In this document: piece after piece, positions 16,886 through 25,811 of the stretch
How positions within the stretch are numbered: position 1 is the stretch's first letter
Layout of the letters: every line of letters begins with the position of its first letter
Assembly: GCA_001701225.1 (NCBI GenBank)
Contig: DAAQ01000028.1
Span: 1-64,000 of the forward strand
DNA from: Bacteroidales bacterium H5
GTDB taxonomy: Bacteria > Bacteroidota > Bacteroidia > Bacteroidales > Muribaculaceae
Reading direction: 5' to 3'
DNA: 64,000 nucleotides
Position numbers and translations under genes: made by a program
The notes under the pieces: generated by a model
The model's input: only the letters and a program-made list of their open reading frames with translations
Database searches by the model: none
What the model was told of the DNA's origin: nothing

Positions 16886-19033
16886 ATGAAACCGACTAAC
16901 TTATTAGCCCTCGGCGCCATTATGACAACATCCATATTTGCCGGTTGCGGCTCACATTCAGAAAAACTCAGCTATCCCGCAGCTCCGCAGGACGGCACTG
17001 TCGACACAGTGTTCGGGATGGAGGTCATCGACACTTACCGTCCCCTCGAGAACGACACGTCGGCAGAGACGGCGCGCTGGGTCGAGGCCGAGAATGCCCT
17101 GACTCAGGAGTATCTCTCAAAGATTCCTTACCGCGACAGGATACGCGAGCGCCTCACCGGACTGAGCGACTATGTGAAGCGCGGTCTCCCCTGGCGTGGC
17201 GAGGACGGACGCTGGTATTTCTTCGAGAACGACGGCCTGCGCAACCAGTCGGTGCTGTATCGCGCCAAGGATGCCGCGGGCACTGACCGTGAGGTGTTCC
17301 TCGACCCCAACACCCTCAGCGATGACGGCACGGTGGCCCTGACAGGCGTATATCAGTCCAAGGACGGACGCCACACTGCATATACCATCTCGCGCTCGGG
17401 CTCGGACTGGACCGAGATCTACGTGATGGACACCGAGACCGGCGAGCTGACGGGCGACCACATCGAGTGGGCCAAGTTCACGGGTGCCTCGTGGGACGGC
17501 GACGGATTCTATTACAGCGCATATCCCCGTCCCGAGGCCGGCAAGGAATACTCTCATGCCAACGAGAACCATATCGTCTATTATCACAAGTTAGGCACTC
17601 CGCAGAGCGCCGACGTGATAGCGTTCTCAGACCCCTCGCAGCCGCTGCATTTCCATACGGCCGGGGTTGCCGAGAGCGAGCCCGTGACCTTCGTCTCGAT
17701 AGGTGGCGAGGGGATAGGCGAGGCCCTGAAGGTCAAGAAAAACGGCGTATGGGTGGATATGGTCAAGGACCAGGACTACACCAACGGTGTCATCGACGTC
17801 ATCGGCGGCAAGGCATACATACTCACCTCGTACGGCGCACCCAAGAATCGCATAATGGTGGCCGACATCAACGGCAATCCCTCGCGCGAGGCATGGATCG
17901 AGCTTGTGCCCGAGGCCGACGCTGTGCTGACCGGGGCGCAGTTCTCGGGCGACAACCTCTACCTGACCTACGAGAAGGATGCCGCATCGAAGATAGAGAT
18001 ATGGAGCCGCGACGGCAAGAAGCTCTCGGACATCGCCCTCCCCGGCTATGGCGACGTGAGCTTGTCGCTCTCGCGCAAGCATCCCGAGGATGTCTTCTAT
18101 GCCTTCACCTCGTTCAACTCACCCTCGGCCATCTACTCGTATAATCCCGCCACCGGCGAGAGCGTCAGGATATTCGAGCCCGAGGTCAAGGGCATCAATC
18201 TCGACGACTATGTCACCGAGCAGGTGTTCTATCCTTCGGCCGACGGCACAAAGATACCCATGTTCCTGACATACAAGAAGGGCCTGAAGCGCGACGGCAA
18301 CAATCCCGTCTACCTCTACGGCTACGGTGGCTTCAATATCTCGCTTACACCGGGCTTCTCCCCCTATCGTATGTTCATGCTCGACAACGGCGTCATCTAT
18401 GCGCAGACCAACCTGCGCGGCGGCTCTGAGTATGGCGAGGAGTGGCACCAGGCCGGTACAAAGATGAACAAACTCAACGTGTTCAACGATTTCATCGCCG
18501 CAGCCGAGTGGCTTGTCAAGGAGAACTGGACCAATCCCGGGCTCATCACCATCGAGGGTGGCAGCAACGGCGGTCTGCTCGTCGGCGCCACCGTCAACAT
18601 GCGTCCCGACCTGTTCAAGGTCGCCTTCCCCCGCGTCGGCGTGATGGACATGATGCGCTATCACCTCTTCACCATCGGCTGGAACTGGGCGTCGGACTAC
18701 GGCACCTCGGCAGACTCGCCCGAGATGGCACGCTATCTGCTCGACTATTCGCCGCTACACAACATCAGCAACGACGGCACACCCTATCCCGCCATCATGG
18801 TCACTACAGCCGACCATGACGACCGTGTGGTTCCGGCCCACTCGTTCAAATATGCCGCCACACTTCAGGCAGCCGATACGGGCGACGCTCCCAAGCTGAT
18901 ACGCATCGACTCGAAGGCCGGACACGGTGCCGGAAAACCTGTCGCCAAGGTGATTGACGAGTACACCGACATCTATTCGTTCATGTTCTACAATCTCGGC
19001 ATCACGCCGGAGTTCCCCGAGGAGGACAAGTAA
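16886..19033 (+). CDS. Prolyl oligopeptidase family serine peptidase (S9A), lipoprotein
   Basis: 715 residues. A signal peptide with FAGC (Cys21) predicts a periplasmic lipoprotein. Residues about 30-430 form the S9 beta-propeller that gates substrate size; the alpha/beta-hydrolase domain follows. The catalytic triad is visible: Ser560 in GGSNGG, Asp645 or 646 in TADHDDRVVP, and His680 in KAGHGAGK. Length matches the classic enzyme. It cleaves after proline in short peptides. A lipoprotein gene with a TTG start begins 3 bases after this stop and is presumably co-translated. Confidence 0.94.
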   Translation: MKPTNLLALGAIMTTSIFAGCGSHSEKLSYPAAPQDGTVDTVFGMEVIDTYRPLENDTSAETARWVEAENALTQEYLSKIPYRDRIRERLTGLSDYVKRGLPWRGEDGRWYFFENDGLRNQSVLYRAKDAAGTDREVFLDPNTLSDDGTVALTGVYQSKDGRHTAYTISRSGSDWTEIYVMDTETGELTGDHIEWAKFTGASWDGDGFYYSAYPRPEAGKEYSHANENHIVYYHKLGTPQSADVIAFSDPSQPLHFHTAGVAESEPVTFVSIGGEGIGEALKVKKNGVWVDMVKDQDYTNGVIDVIGGKAYILTSYGAPKNRIMVADINGNPSREAWIELVPEADAVLTGAQFSGDNLYLTYEKDAASKIEIWSRDGKKLSDIALPGYGDVSLSLSRKHPEDVFYAFTSFNSPSAIYSYNPATGESVRIFEPEVKGINLDDYVTEQVFYPSADGTKIPMFLTYKKGLKRDGNNPVYLYGYGGFNISLTPGFSPYRMFMLDNGVIYAQTNLRGGSEYGEEWHQAGTKMNKLNVFNDFIAAAEWLVKENWTNPGLITIEGGSNGGLLVGATVNMRPDLFKVAFPRVGVMDMMRYHLFTIGWNWASDYGTSADSPEMARYLLDYSPLHNISNDGTPYPAIMVTTADHDDRVVPAHSFKYAATLQAADTGDAPKLIRIDSKAGHGAGKPVAKVIDEYTDIYSFMFYNLGITPEFPEEDK

Positions 19034-19035
19034 AG

Positions 19036-19956
19036 TTGAACCGCATCCTATTGCCGCTTGCCGCGGCACTCTCGCTCCTGTTGCAGGGGTGTTTCTTCAC
19101 AGGCGTAGAGTCTACCCCCAAGATTACGGCGGGTGACGTGCGCCGTGAGGAGACACCCCTCACCCGCGAGGACACCTTCCTGACATCGGTTGCCGATGCC
19201 CCTCCGGCCACATGGCGCCCGGGCAAGGAGTTTGTGGTGACCGATCCGCGCATATCGCGTGTGTTCGACATCGACGATGCCGCGGGCGAGGCCCTGGCAG
19301 GACGCACCATCAGGTTTGCCGGGATGTCCGAGTCTGCCGGAGTGACCGGGTCCGGGGTCACCGACATACTCTTCACGTCGCCCTCGGGCGAGGCGCTGGT
19401 CTACCGTGTCAACCGTCCGTTGGCGCGTCTGGCCGACGAGAAATCCCTCTCCGTCCCCTTTACTATCCAGCGTGATATGGCCGAGGCTGCCGACAGGGCG
19501 ATGAGGGGGCTCAAGGTCTATACCCTCACCGGGGTATGGCGTGACCCGGCCGACAATCCCGTCCGCGGACTCAAATTTGTCCCTGTCACCATCGACTCTG
19601 TGTCGACAGGCAACGCCCTGTTCCCGCTCAAGGTTGCCTTCACGGACGCCAACGGCCATATCGGATGCCTGTTCATCTATCCGGGCGCCAAGGATTCGGC
19701 ACCCCGCACATTCGGTTCTGTGTTCTCGTTCGGCGACCCGCGCAAGCGCTATCCCTCCATCTCAGACGAGAACTGGGAGCTTATAACCCGCGGGCGTGTC
19801 ACGCAGGGTATGACCACCCTCGAGTGTCGCCTTGCCCTCGGCAATCCCAAGGAGGTCAACCGCGGTGCCACACAGAGCTACCTCCGCGAGACATGGAGCT
19901 ATGAGAATGGCCGCTACCTCCTCTTCGAAGACGGCCTCCTCAAGACCATCCGCTGA
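19036..19956 (+). CDS. Lipoprotein with BamE/SmpA-like C-terminus, TTG start
   Basis: 306 residues. Translation must begin at TTG (19036), two bases after the upstream stop codon; the signal peptide with LLQGC (Cys19) starts directly from it and no ATG precedes the signal. Residues about 250-306 (GMTTLECRLALGNPKEV, ETWSYENGRYLLFEDG) resemble the SmpA/BamE fold: GMT, a helix, LG.P, then two strands. The large middle region is not recognised. Co-translation with the peptidase suggests linked function, perhaps envelope maintenance, but this is inference. A strong terminator follows at 19989-20020. Confidence 0.65.
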   Translation: MNRILLPLAAALSLLLQGCFFTGVESTPKITAGDVRREETPLTREDTFLTSVADAPPATWRPGKEFVVTDPRISRVFDIDDAAGEALAGRTIRFAGMSESAGVTGSGVTDILFTSPSGEALVYRVNRPLARLADEKSLSVPFTIQRDMAEAADRAMRGLKVYTLTGVWRDPADNPVRGLKFVPVTIDSVSTGNALFPLKVAFTDANGHIGCLFIYPGAKDSAPRTFGSVFSFGDPRKRYPSISDENWELITRGRVTQGMTTLECRLALGNPKEVNRGATQSYLRETWSYENGRYLLFEDGLLKTIR

Positions 19957-19988
19957 CCCCCCGCCACACCGGGTGCCCCGACCACCAT

Positions 19989-20020
19989 CACCAGCCGCGA
20001 AGCGGCTGGTGGTTTTATTT
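19989..20020 (+). terminator. Rho-independent terminator overlapping the convergent msbA-like stop
   Basis: Stem CACCAGCCGC with loop GAA and complementary arm to 20011, followed by TTTTATTT. It ends the peptidase/lipoprotein transcript and overlaps the last codon region of the minus-strand ABC exporter gene. Confidence 0.8.
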
Positions 20021-21847
20021 CATCGATTGCATTTCGACGAGGCGGGTGTAGTAGCCGTTGCGGGCGAGGAGCTCGTCGTGGGTGCCGCGCTCGACGATGC
20101 GCCCCTCGTGGAGCACGCATATCATCGAGGCATTCTTGATGGTGGAGAGACGGTGGGCGATGACCAGGGTGGTACGGTCGCGCATCAGGGTCTCCAGCGC
20201 CTCCTGTACCAGTTTCTCGCTCTCCGAGTCGAGGGCCGAGGTGGCCTCGTCGAGTATCAGCACGGGGGGATTCTTGAGTATGGCGCGTGCTATCGAGATG
20301 CGCTGGCGCTGTCCTCCCGACAGGCGGCATCCGCGGTCACCGATTACGGTGTCGTAGCCGTCCTCGGTCGCGGTGATGAAATCGTGGGCATTCGCTATCT
20401 TGGCAGCCTCGACGACCTCCTCCATCGTGGCCGACGGCACACCGAAGGCTATATTGTTGAATATGGTGTCGTTGAAGAGTATGGCCTCCTGATTGACGTT
20501 GCCCATTATCGAGCGCAGGTCATGCACCTTGAGGTCGCGCACATCTATGCCGTCGATGGTTATCTTGCCTTTGTCGACGTCATAGAACCTCGGGAGCAGG
20601 TCTGCCAGGGTCGATTTGCCCGAGCCGCTCTGTCCCACAAGGGCCACGGTGGCGCCGGGCTCTATGCAGAGCGATATGTCCTCGACGACCTTCTGGTCGG
20701 GTGTGTAGCCGAATGTCACATCGTGATACTCTATCTCGCCCCTCAGCTCGGGTAGTCGGCGGGGATGCTCGGGATCCTGTATAGGATTGGTGGCCGATAG
20801 GATGGCGTCGACACGCTCCATCGAGGCGAGGCCTTTCTGTATCGAGTACATGGCTTTGGAAAGGTCCTTGGCGGGGTTGATGATTGAGTAGAACACCACA
20901 AGATAGTAGATGAACGATGCGGCGTTCATCGACGAGGTACCCGAGAGTATAAGCGTGCCGCCGAATGAGAGCACGATGGCTATGGTGGCGGTGCCGAGGA
21001 ACTCGCTCATGGGATGTGCCAGCGACTGGCGGCGCTGCACCGAGCAGGTGATGCGGTAGAATCGCTGGTTGGCCTCGTGAAAACGGTCCATCACCTTAGG
21101 CTCGGCATTGAATGCCTTGATGATGCGCAGGCCACCTAAAGTCTCTTCTATCAGGCTCATGAGGGTGCCCCATTGCTGCTGTCCCTCGAGCGAGGCGCGT
21201 TTCAGCTTCTTGCCCACGCGGCCCATCACGGTTCCGGCGACGGGGAGCAGTATCAGCACGAATAGGGTGAGTTTCCATGATATGATTATCATCATCACCA
21301 GACATACTATTATCATGATGGGGTTCTTGAACAGCATGTCGAGCGACGCCATGATCGAGTTCTCGATTTCGGCGACATCGCCTGTCATTCGGGCCATCAC
21401 GTCGCCCTTGCGCTCGTTGGTGAAATAAGAGATGGGGAGCCTTACAATCTTGTCATACACATAGTTGCGTATGTCGCGCACGATGCCTGCCCTCATCGGG
21501 ATGATGAAATAGTTGCTCAGGTATGTGGTGCCTGTCTTCAGTCCGGTCATCACCACGAGCAGCGCGGCCAGAGCGGTAAGGGTCCCGACAGGGCCCCACT
21601 CGGCTATCCGCTCCTGTGTGAACCAGTAGAAGTTGTTGATGCACACGTCCTTGAGCGACGCGCTGCCCAACGGCATATAGGCATACACACCCTCGCGCAC
21701 CTTGAACAGCATCTCCAGGATGGGTATGATGAGGGCGAATGAGAACAGCGTCAGGAATGCCGCCAGGAAATTGAATATGATGTTTAGCGCGAGGTATTTC
21801 TTGTAGGGGGGCACAAACCTCGCCAGCAGTTGCCAGAGTTCTTTCAA
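20015..21847 (-). CDS. ABC exporter, MsbA-like lipid flippase
   Basis: 610 residues: an N-terminal six-helix exporter domain (to about 320) and a C-terminal nucleotide-binding domain. Walker A is GQSGSGKST near residue 400, the signature LSGGQRQR near 510, and Walker B VLILDEATSALD. MsbA-type half-transporters flip lipid A-core or other large lipids from the inner to the outer leaflet. Neighbouring secG and an lptE-like gene in the same direction support an envelope role, though multidrug exporters share this architecture. A gap of about 160 bp with a 9-bp repeat array separates it from secG. Confidence 0.85.
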   Translation of the reverse strand: MKELWQLLARFVPPYKKYLALNIIFNFLAAFLTLFSFALIIPILEMLFKVREGVYAYMPLGSASLKDVCINNFYWFTQERIAEWGPVGTLTALAALLVVMTGLKTGTTYLSNYFIIPMRAGIVRDIRNYVYDKIVRLPISYFTNERKGDVMARMTGDVAEIENSIMASLDMLFKNPIMIIVCLVMMIIISWKLTLFVLILLPVAGTVMGRVGKKLKRASLEGQQQWGTLMSLIEETLGGLRIIKAFNAEPKVMDRFHEANQRFYRITCSVQRRQSLAHPMSEFLGTATIAIVLSFGGTLILSGTSSMNAASFIYYLVVFYSIINPAKDLSKAMYSIQKGLASMERVDAILSATNPIQDPEHPRRLPELRGEIEYHDVTFGYTPDQKVVEDISLCIEPGATVALVGQSGSGKSTLADLLPRFYDVDKGKITIDGIDVRDLKVHDLRSIMGNVNQEAILFNDTIFNNIAFGVPSATMEEVVEAAKIANAHDFITATEDGYDTVIGDRGCRLSGGQRQRISIARAILKNPPVLILDEATSALDSESEKLVQEALETLMRDRTTLVIAHRLSTIKNASMICVLHEGRIVERGTHDELLARNGYYTRLVEMQSMK

Positions 21848-21877
21848 GGTGGAGGGGGGTATAAGGTTATGGGGCCT

Positions 21878-21913
21878 TATAAAACTTATAGGATTTATAA
21901 GACTTATAAAATT
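21878..21913. repeat. Four 9-bp tandem units
   Basis: Four units of the form YTTATARRA in exact register, including CTTATAAAA twice. Located between secG and the ABC exporter gene. Confidence 0.8.
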
Positions 21914-22006
21914 AATCTCGTCATATGCAATAGGCCGCTACAACCCTCAAAAGCCCACGCCGACGGGGTCGGTGCAGGCTTTGGATATTGTCTTGACCGC
22001 GGGGGC

Positions 22007-22360
22007 TTATTCGCCTGCCTCGGCGGGGGCCGGAGTCTCGGCTGCGGGAGCGGCGGGGGCTGCAGGTGTATTGAAATCACCGGGGACTGTCTGCTCTGTG
22101 GGAGCGGTGGCCTTGACGCGCGAGCCTACGGTGATTGCCTGGGGCATGCAGAAGGTCGAGAGCACTGCGAGGACGCAGATGATGCCGGCCAGAGCCCAGG
22201 TGAGTTTCTCGATAAAGCTATTGGTGCGGCGCACACCCATGATCTGGTTTGAACCTGCGAACGAGGATGAGAGACCGCCACCCTTTGATTTCTGGACGAG
22301 CACCACGCAGATGAGGAGCACGGCGCAGATAAGGGTCAGGATTATGAGTACAACGTACAT
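22007..22360 (-). CDS. secG: Preprotein translocase subunit SecG
   Basis: 117 residues. Two membrane segments flank the conserved cytoplasmic loop QKSKGGGLSSSFAGSNQIMG, the hallmark of SecG, a partner of SecYE at the export channel. The C-terminal ~35 residues are an Ala/Pro/Thr-rich tail, common in Bacteroidetes SecG. It lies 25 bp after the TPR gene. Confidence 0.95.
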   Translation of the reverse strand: MYVVLIILTLICAVLLICVVLVQKSKGGGLSSSFAGSNQIMGVRRTNSFIEKLTWALAGIICVLAVLSTFCMPQAITVGSRVKATAPTEQTVPGDFNTPAAPAAPAAETPAPAEAGE

Positions 22361-22385
22361 GATTTATGTTATAGATGATTGATTA

Positions 22386-23147
22386 TTAATGGTTTTGATG
22401 GCCTTTGACCAGCATGAGCTTGGCAAGAAAGCGTAATTGGTCTGCAAAGTAAGCACTTTTTTTTGGATTATTCAAACTTAGAGTGTGAATAATTTCAAAA
22501 GCCTTGTCATATCGTTTCTGCCGTATGTATATCTTTGCCAGGCTCTCGGAGAGCGACGAGTCGTCTGCGACGGGCTTGTGGGGTGTGTCGTGCACCACCG
22601 GCTCGGGCTCGTGCAGCGGTTCGGCGGGGGGGATGGTCTCTTCGTCGGGCCCTCCGGCCAGGAATGCGTCAATGAGGGCATCCTGACCCGGATTCTTGCT
22701 CGCGGCGCCGGGCGATGGAGTGGCGGGCACCTGTCCCTCCTCCTGCTCGAGCAGCGATGTGTAGTCGGGGGGTACAGGATTGAATATCAGCCGCTCCAGC
22801 AGAGCATCCTGTGCCGGGTCTGAGCTGCCGTAGGTCTCGAGGAATTTGGTGATGGCGTCGTCGGTGGTCACCGTGGTCTGCTCGGGGGGATAGAACTCCC
22901 TGAGCCGGTCGGCCTCGGGCGACCCGCTCAGGAACAATGACGCCGGGTCGGGAGTGTTGAGCGCTATCCGGCGCATCAGCATATGGCGTGTCTGCGGGTT
23001 GGTGACACACCCCTCGCGCTGCAGTGCCTCCACCGCCGGGAGGGTGAAGAACGGATACAGGCGCGCGGCCTCGGCGACATCCTCCTCGGCCAGCGGGGCG
23101 GCGGGGTCGGCGAGCGACGACATAAGGCGTTCCAACAGTTCTGTCAT
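22386..23147 (-). CDS. TPR-like protein of unknown function
   Basis: 253 residues, no signal peptide. The N-terminal ~100 residues are helical (RLYPFFTLPAVEALQREG); the middle is acidic and Pro-rich; the last ~55 residues (SESLAKIYIRQKRYDKAFEII) look like one tetratricopeptide repeat followed by a helix. It lies between the lptE-like gene (8 bp) and secG (25 bp), so it is firmly within that operon, suggesting an accessory function in envelope assembly or export. No specific function is recognised. Confidence 0.6.
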   Translation of the reverse strand: MTELLERLMSSLADPAAPLAEEDVAEAARLYPFFTLPAVEALQREGCVTNPQTRHMLMRRIALNTPDPASLFLSGSPEADRLREFYPPEQTTVTTDDAITKFLETYGSSDPAQDALLERLIFNPVPPDYTSLLEQEEGQVPATPSPGAASKNPGQDALIDAFLAGGPDEETIPPAEPLHEPEPVVHDTPHKPVADDSSLSESLAKIYIRQKRYDKAFEIIHTLSLNNPKKSAYFADQLRFLAKLMLVKGHQNH

Positions 23148-23155
23148 GGTGCGGT

Positions 23156-23671
23156 CTACCAGTTTCCGAGGGTTGCGTTGAATATTAGGTCTACGAGCTC
23201 GCCTGTAATCTCCTCGCAGAGCTGGTCCTGCACGTCGGAGAGCATTTCGGACGAGTCGAAATCGCGGTATGCGCTGAAAGTCTGGTCTATATCCTTCCCC
23301 TCCTGCTTGTTGTCGGTATACCGCACCCTCACCTGTATGGTGAGTCGCGTACGCGAGGCGTATGCATCCTCGGTCACGGCCTGTGGCGACAGGCTGTAGC
23401 CGGTTATCTCCCCCTCGAGCTGCAGGTCGCTGCCCGAGTCGACGGTGCGCAGACGTGTGTTCGAATCCACATAGTCGAGCAGCTTGTTCTCGAACATCTG
23501 TTGCAGCGGCGGGTACACCAGCGCGGCCCGGATGGGAAACTCCGAGATATGTATGGTGCGGTAGACGTTATAGTCGATGGCCGAGCCGTTGAGAGTGAAC
23601 CGCGGTATGCATCCTCCGAGGCACAACAGGAGGGACACAATGACGGTGCGGAATAGAAATGAGGCTTTCAT
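23156..23671 (-). CDS. lptE: LptE-like LPS-assembly lipoprotein
   Basis: 171 residues from ATG 23671. The lipobox is LGGC and the mature part starts with IPRFTLNGSAIDYNVYRTI; NFPIRAALVYPPL-type sequence here reads SEFPIRAALVYPPLQQMF, the pattern of Bacteroidetes LptE (LptE_like), which plugs LptD in the outer membrane for LPS insertion. A longer reading frame extends upstream, but those residues are basic, non-signal-like and overlap the promoter boxes, so they are rejected. The -7 box ends five bases before the ATG, implying an almost leaderless mRNA. Operon: lptE, TPR gene, secG. Confidence 0.82.
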   Translation of the reverse strand: MKASFLFRTVIVSLLLCLGGCIPRFTLNGSAIDYNVYRTIHISEFPIRAALVYPPLQQMFENKLLDYVDSNTRLRTVDSGSDLQLEGEITGYSLSPQAVTEDAYASRTRLTIQVRVRYTDNKQEGKDIDQTFSAYRDFDSSEMLSDVQDQLCEEITGELVDLIFNATLGNW

Positions 23672-23676
23672 CAGCA

Positions 23677-23708
23677 CAAAATTACGATTTTCTTGACGAA
23701 CTGCCAAA
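23677..23708 (-). promoter_or_regulatory. lptE promoter abutting the start codon
   Basis: On the minus strand, TTTG at 23708-23705 and TAATTTTG at 23684-23677 with a 20-bp spacer. Five bases separate the -7 box from the ATG. It is back-to-back with the promoter at 23716-23723. Confidence 0.7.
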
Positions 23709-23715
23709 TTTTCAC

Positions 23716-23723
23716 TAACTTTG
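23716..23723 (+). promoter_or_regulatory. -7 box of the DUF4199-to-phoH operon
   Basis: TAACTTTG, preceded at 20 bp by CTTG (23692-23695), a partial -33 match. The leader to ATG 23770 is about 42 nt. Confidence 0.6.
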
Positions 23724-23769
23724 CTATTTGAATTTACATTCCTTGTCAGATAACTCCTCAAGACACGAT

Positions 23770-24306
23770 ATGATTGAATCTCCCTACCGGCGCGGGGCCG
23801 ATGACGGCCTGCGTTTCGGGCTCTATCTCGGGGTGATGTTCTTCGCCTCGATTTTCTCAACCTCTTTCCCCCTCCTCTCGCTGCTCTCGCTGGCCATGAT
23901 AGTGGCTGTGCCGGGAGTGGTCTATGCCATGATGCGCCGCTATGAGCGCAGTCTTGGTCCGGCAGCCTCGTTTGCCATGCTGTGGATGCAGGGTGTGGTC
24001 ATCTTCTTCTGCGGCATGCTTGTGGCCGGAGCGGCCCTCACCGTCTACATGCGGTGGATCGAGCCCGGCTATCTGGCCGGTCAGCTTGCGGCCCTGGCGG
24101 CTCTCGAAGGCACCATGCCCGGCACCTTTGTCGACGAGGCGGCATCCGTGGCGGCAGAGATGATAGAGGCCCGCTTCATACCCTCGGCAGTCTCGGTGGT
24201 GGTCGAGCTCATCATGCTCTCCATAGTCACCGGGTCGGCCCTCACCGTCTGCCTCAGCGCCCTGATGTCGCTGCGCAGGCGCAAGACCAATCTGAAAACA
24301 CTGTAA
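23770..24306 (+). CDS. DUF4199-like membrane protein
   Basis: 178 residues with four membrane segments, a short loop region near 110-130, and a basic C-terminus (LRRRKTNLKTL). The pattern fits the DUF4199 family, commonly encoded directly upstream of a DPM1/GtrB-type glycosyltransferase in Bacteroidetes, as here (16 bp). No biochemical role is established. The ATG at 23770 is used; an upstream in-frame TTG at 23728 lies at the transcription start region and is rejected. Confidence 0.75.
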   Translation: MIESPYRRGADDGLRFGLYLGVMFFASIFSTSFPLLSLLSLAMIVAVPGVVYAMMRRYERSLGPAASFAMLWMQGVVIFFCGMLVAGAALTVYMRWIEPGYLAGQLAALAALEGTMPGTFVDEAASVAAEMIEARFIPSAVSVVVELIMLSIVTGSALTVCLSALMSLRRRKTNLKTL

Positions 24307-24322
24307 AAGCAAACTGAACAGG

Positions 24323-25273
24323 ATGGATATCTCAGTAGTCATACCCCTCTACAACGAGGCCGAGTCGCTCCCCGAGCTGGCCGCATGGATAGAACGGGTG
24401 ATGAAGGAACATGATTTCTCGTATGAGGTCATCTTTGTCGACGACGGCTCGACCGACGGCTCGTGGGAGGTGATACGCACCCTCACTGCCTCGAACCCCT
24501 CTATGAAGGGGGTGAGCTTCAGGCGCAACTATGGCAAGTCGCCCGCGCTCAATACCGGATTCGGCATGGCGCAGGGGGATGTCGTCATAACTATGGACGC
24601 CGACCTCCAGGACTCGCCCGACGAGATTCCCGAGCTCTACCGCATGATAGTGCGCGACGGCTATGACCTCGTGTCGGGATGGAAGAAGAAGCGCTACGAC
24701 CCCCTGTCGAAGACTATCCCCACCAAGCTCTTCAACGCCACCGCACGCAAGGTGAGCGGCATCACCAACCTCCACGACTTCAACTGCGGCCTCAAGGCAT
24801 ACCGCCTCGAGGTGGTGAAGCATATCGAGGTCTACGGCGACATGCACCGCTACATACCCTATCTGGCCAAGAATGCCGGATTCGACAGGATAGGTGAGAA
24901 GGTCGTGCAGCACCAGGCCCGCAAATACGGCGTGACCAAATTCGGCCTCGACCGATTCATCAACGGATACCTTGACCTGGCCACCCTGTGGTTCACTGGC
25001 AAGTTCGGCGCAAAGCCGATGCATTTCTTCGGGCTCCTGGGCTCGCTCATGTTCCTCATCGGCTTCATAGCCGTCATGGTGGTGGGATTCGGCAAGCTCT
25101 ATGCCATGTATGCGGGACACGCCTACAGGCTCGTCACCGACTCACCCTATTTCTACCTGTCACTGACCATGATGGTGCTGGGCTCGATGCTCTTCCTCAC
25201 GGGATTCCTCGGCGAGCTGATAGTGCGCAATGCCCCCGGCCGCAACCATTATGAAATAAAAGAGAAACTATGA
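24323..25273 (+). CDS. Family 2 glycosyltransferase, DPM1/GtrB-like
   Basis: 316 residues. The GT-A domain has VVIPLYNEAESLPEL, FVDDGSTDGS and the metal-binding MDADLQDSPDEI, then two C-terminal membrane helices (residues about 235-300). Enzymes of this type transfer a sugar from a nucleotide donor to polyprenyl phosphate at the inner membrane. The nitroreductase gene overlaps its stop codon by four bases, indicating translational coupling. Confidence 0.92.
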   Translation: MDISVVIPLYNEAESLPELAAWIERVMKEHDFSYEVIFVDDGSTDGSWEVIRTLTASNPSMKGVSFRRNYGKSPALNTGFGMAQGDVVITMDADLQDSPDEIPELYRMIVRDGYDLVSGWKKKRYDPLSKTIPTKLFNATARKVSGITNLHDFNCGLKAYRLEVVKHIEVYGDMHRYIPYLAKNAGFDRIGEKVVQHQARKYGVTKFGLDRFINGYLDLATLWFTGKFGAKPMHFFGLLGSLMFLIGFIAVMVVGFGKLYAMYAGHAYRLVTDSPYFYLSLTMMVLGSMLFLTGFLGELIVRNAPGRNHYEIKEKL

Positions 25274-25806
25274 CATCAGACATACTCCCCCAATTCTACT
25301 CGCTGGTCAGGAACCGCTATTCGTGCCGCGAGTATTCAGACCGCCCTGTCAGCGACGAGACCCTGATGGCCGTGCTCGACATGGCGCGTCTCGCCCCCTC
25401 GGCCTGCAACCGTCAGCCGTGGATGTTCCTCATTGCCGACGGCGATGACGAGCGTCAGGCCATCCTTGACAGCTATAAACGCGACTGGATACGCTCTGCC
25501 CCGCGTTTCATCATCGCCCTGGGCGACCACTCGGCCGCATGGCACCGTCCCGAGGACGGCAAGGACCATGCCGATGTTGATGTCTCGATAGCCGTCGAGC
25601 ATATCTGCCTTGCCGCCACCGCCCTCGACCTCGGCACCTGCTGGGTATGCAATTTCGACCCCGCCGTAATCCGCAAGCGCTTCAACCTCCCCGACCATCT
25701 CGAGCCTGTGGCCATAATTCCGATAGGGTATCCGGCCAAGCCCGATGCCGTCCCGGCCAAGACCCGCAAGAGCCTTGACGAAATCGTGCGCAAAGGCAAG
25801 TTCTGA
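25270..25806 (+). CDS. Nitroreductase family protein
   Basis: 178 residues. FMN-dependent nitroreductase fold: RYSCREYSDRPVS (FMN phosphate contact), LAPSACNRQPWMF, and the C-terminal GTCWVCNFD and IIPIGYPA. The protein is short, as in the compact family members of anaerobes. The substrate is unknown; NAD(P)H-dependent reduction of quinones, nitro compounds or flavins is typical. It overlaps the glycosyltransferase gene by 4 bp. Confidence 0.92.
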   Translation: MTSDILPQFYSLVRNRYSCREYSDRPVSDETLMAVLDMARLAPSACNRQPWMFLIADGDDERQAILDSYKRDWIRSAPRFIIALGDHSAAWHRPEDGKDHADVDVSIAVEHICLAATALDLGTCWVCNFDPAVIRKRFNLPDHLEPVAIIPIGYPAKPDAVPAKTRKSLDEIVRKGKF

Positions 25807-25811
25807 ACCGC

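Noticed and set aside
23672..23860. N-terminal extension of the LptE-like protein
   Set aside because: The extension is strongly basic, hides the lipoprotein signal and covers two divergent promoters.
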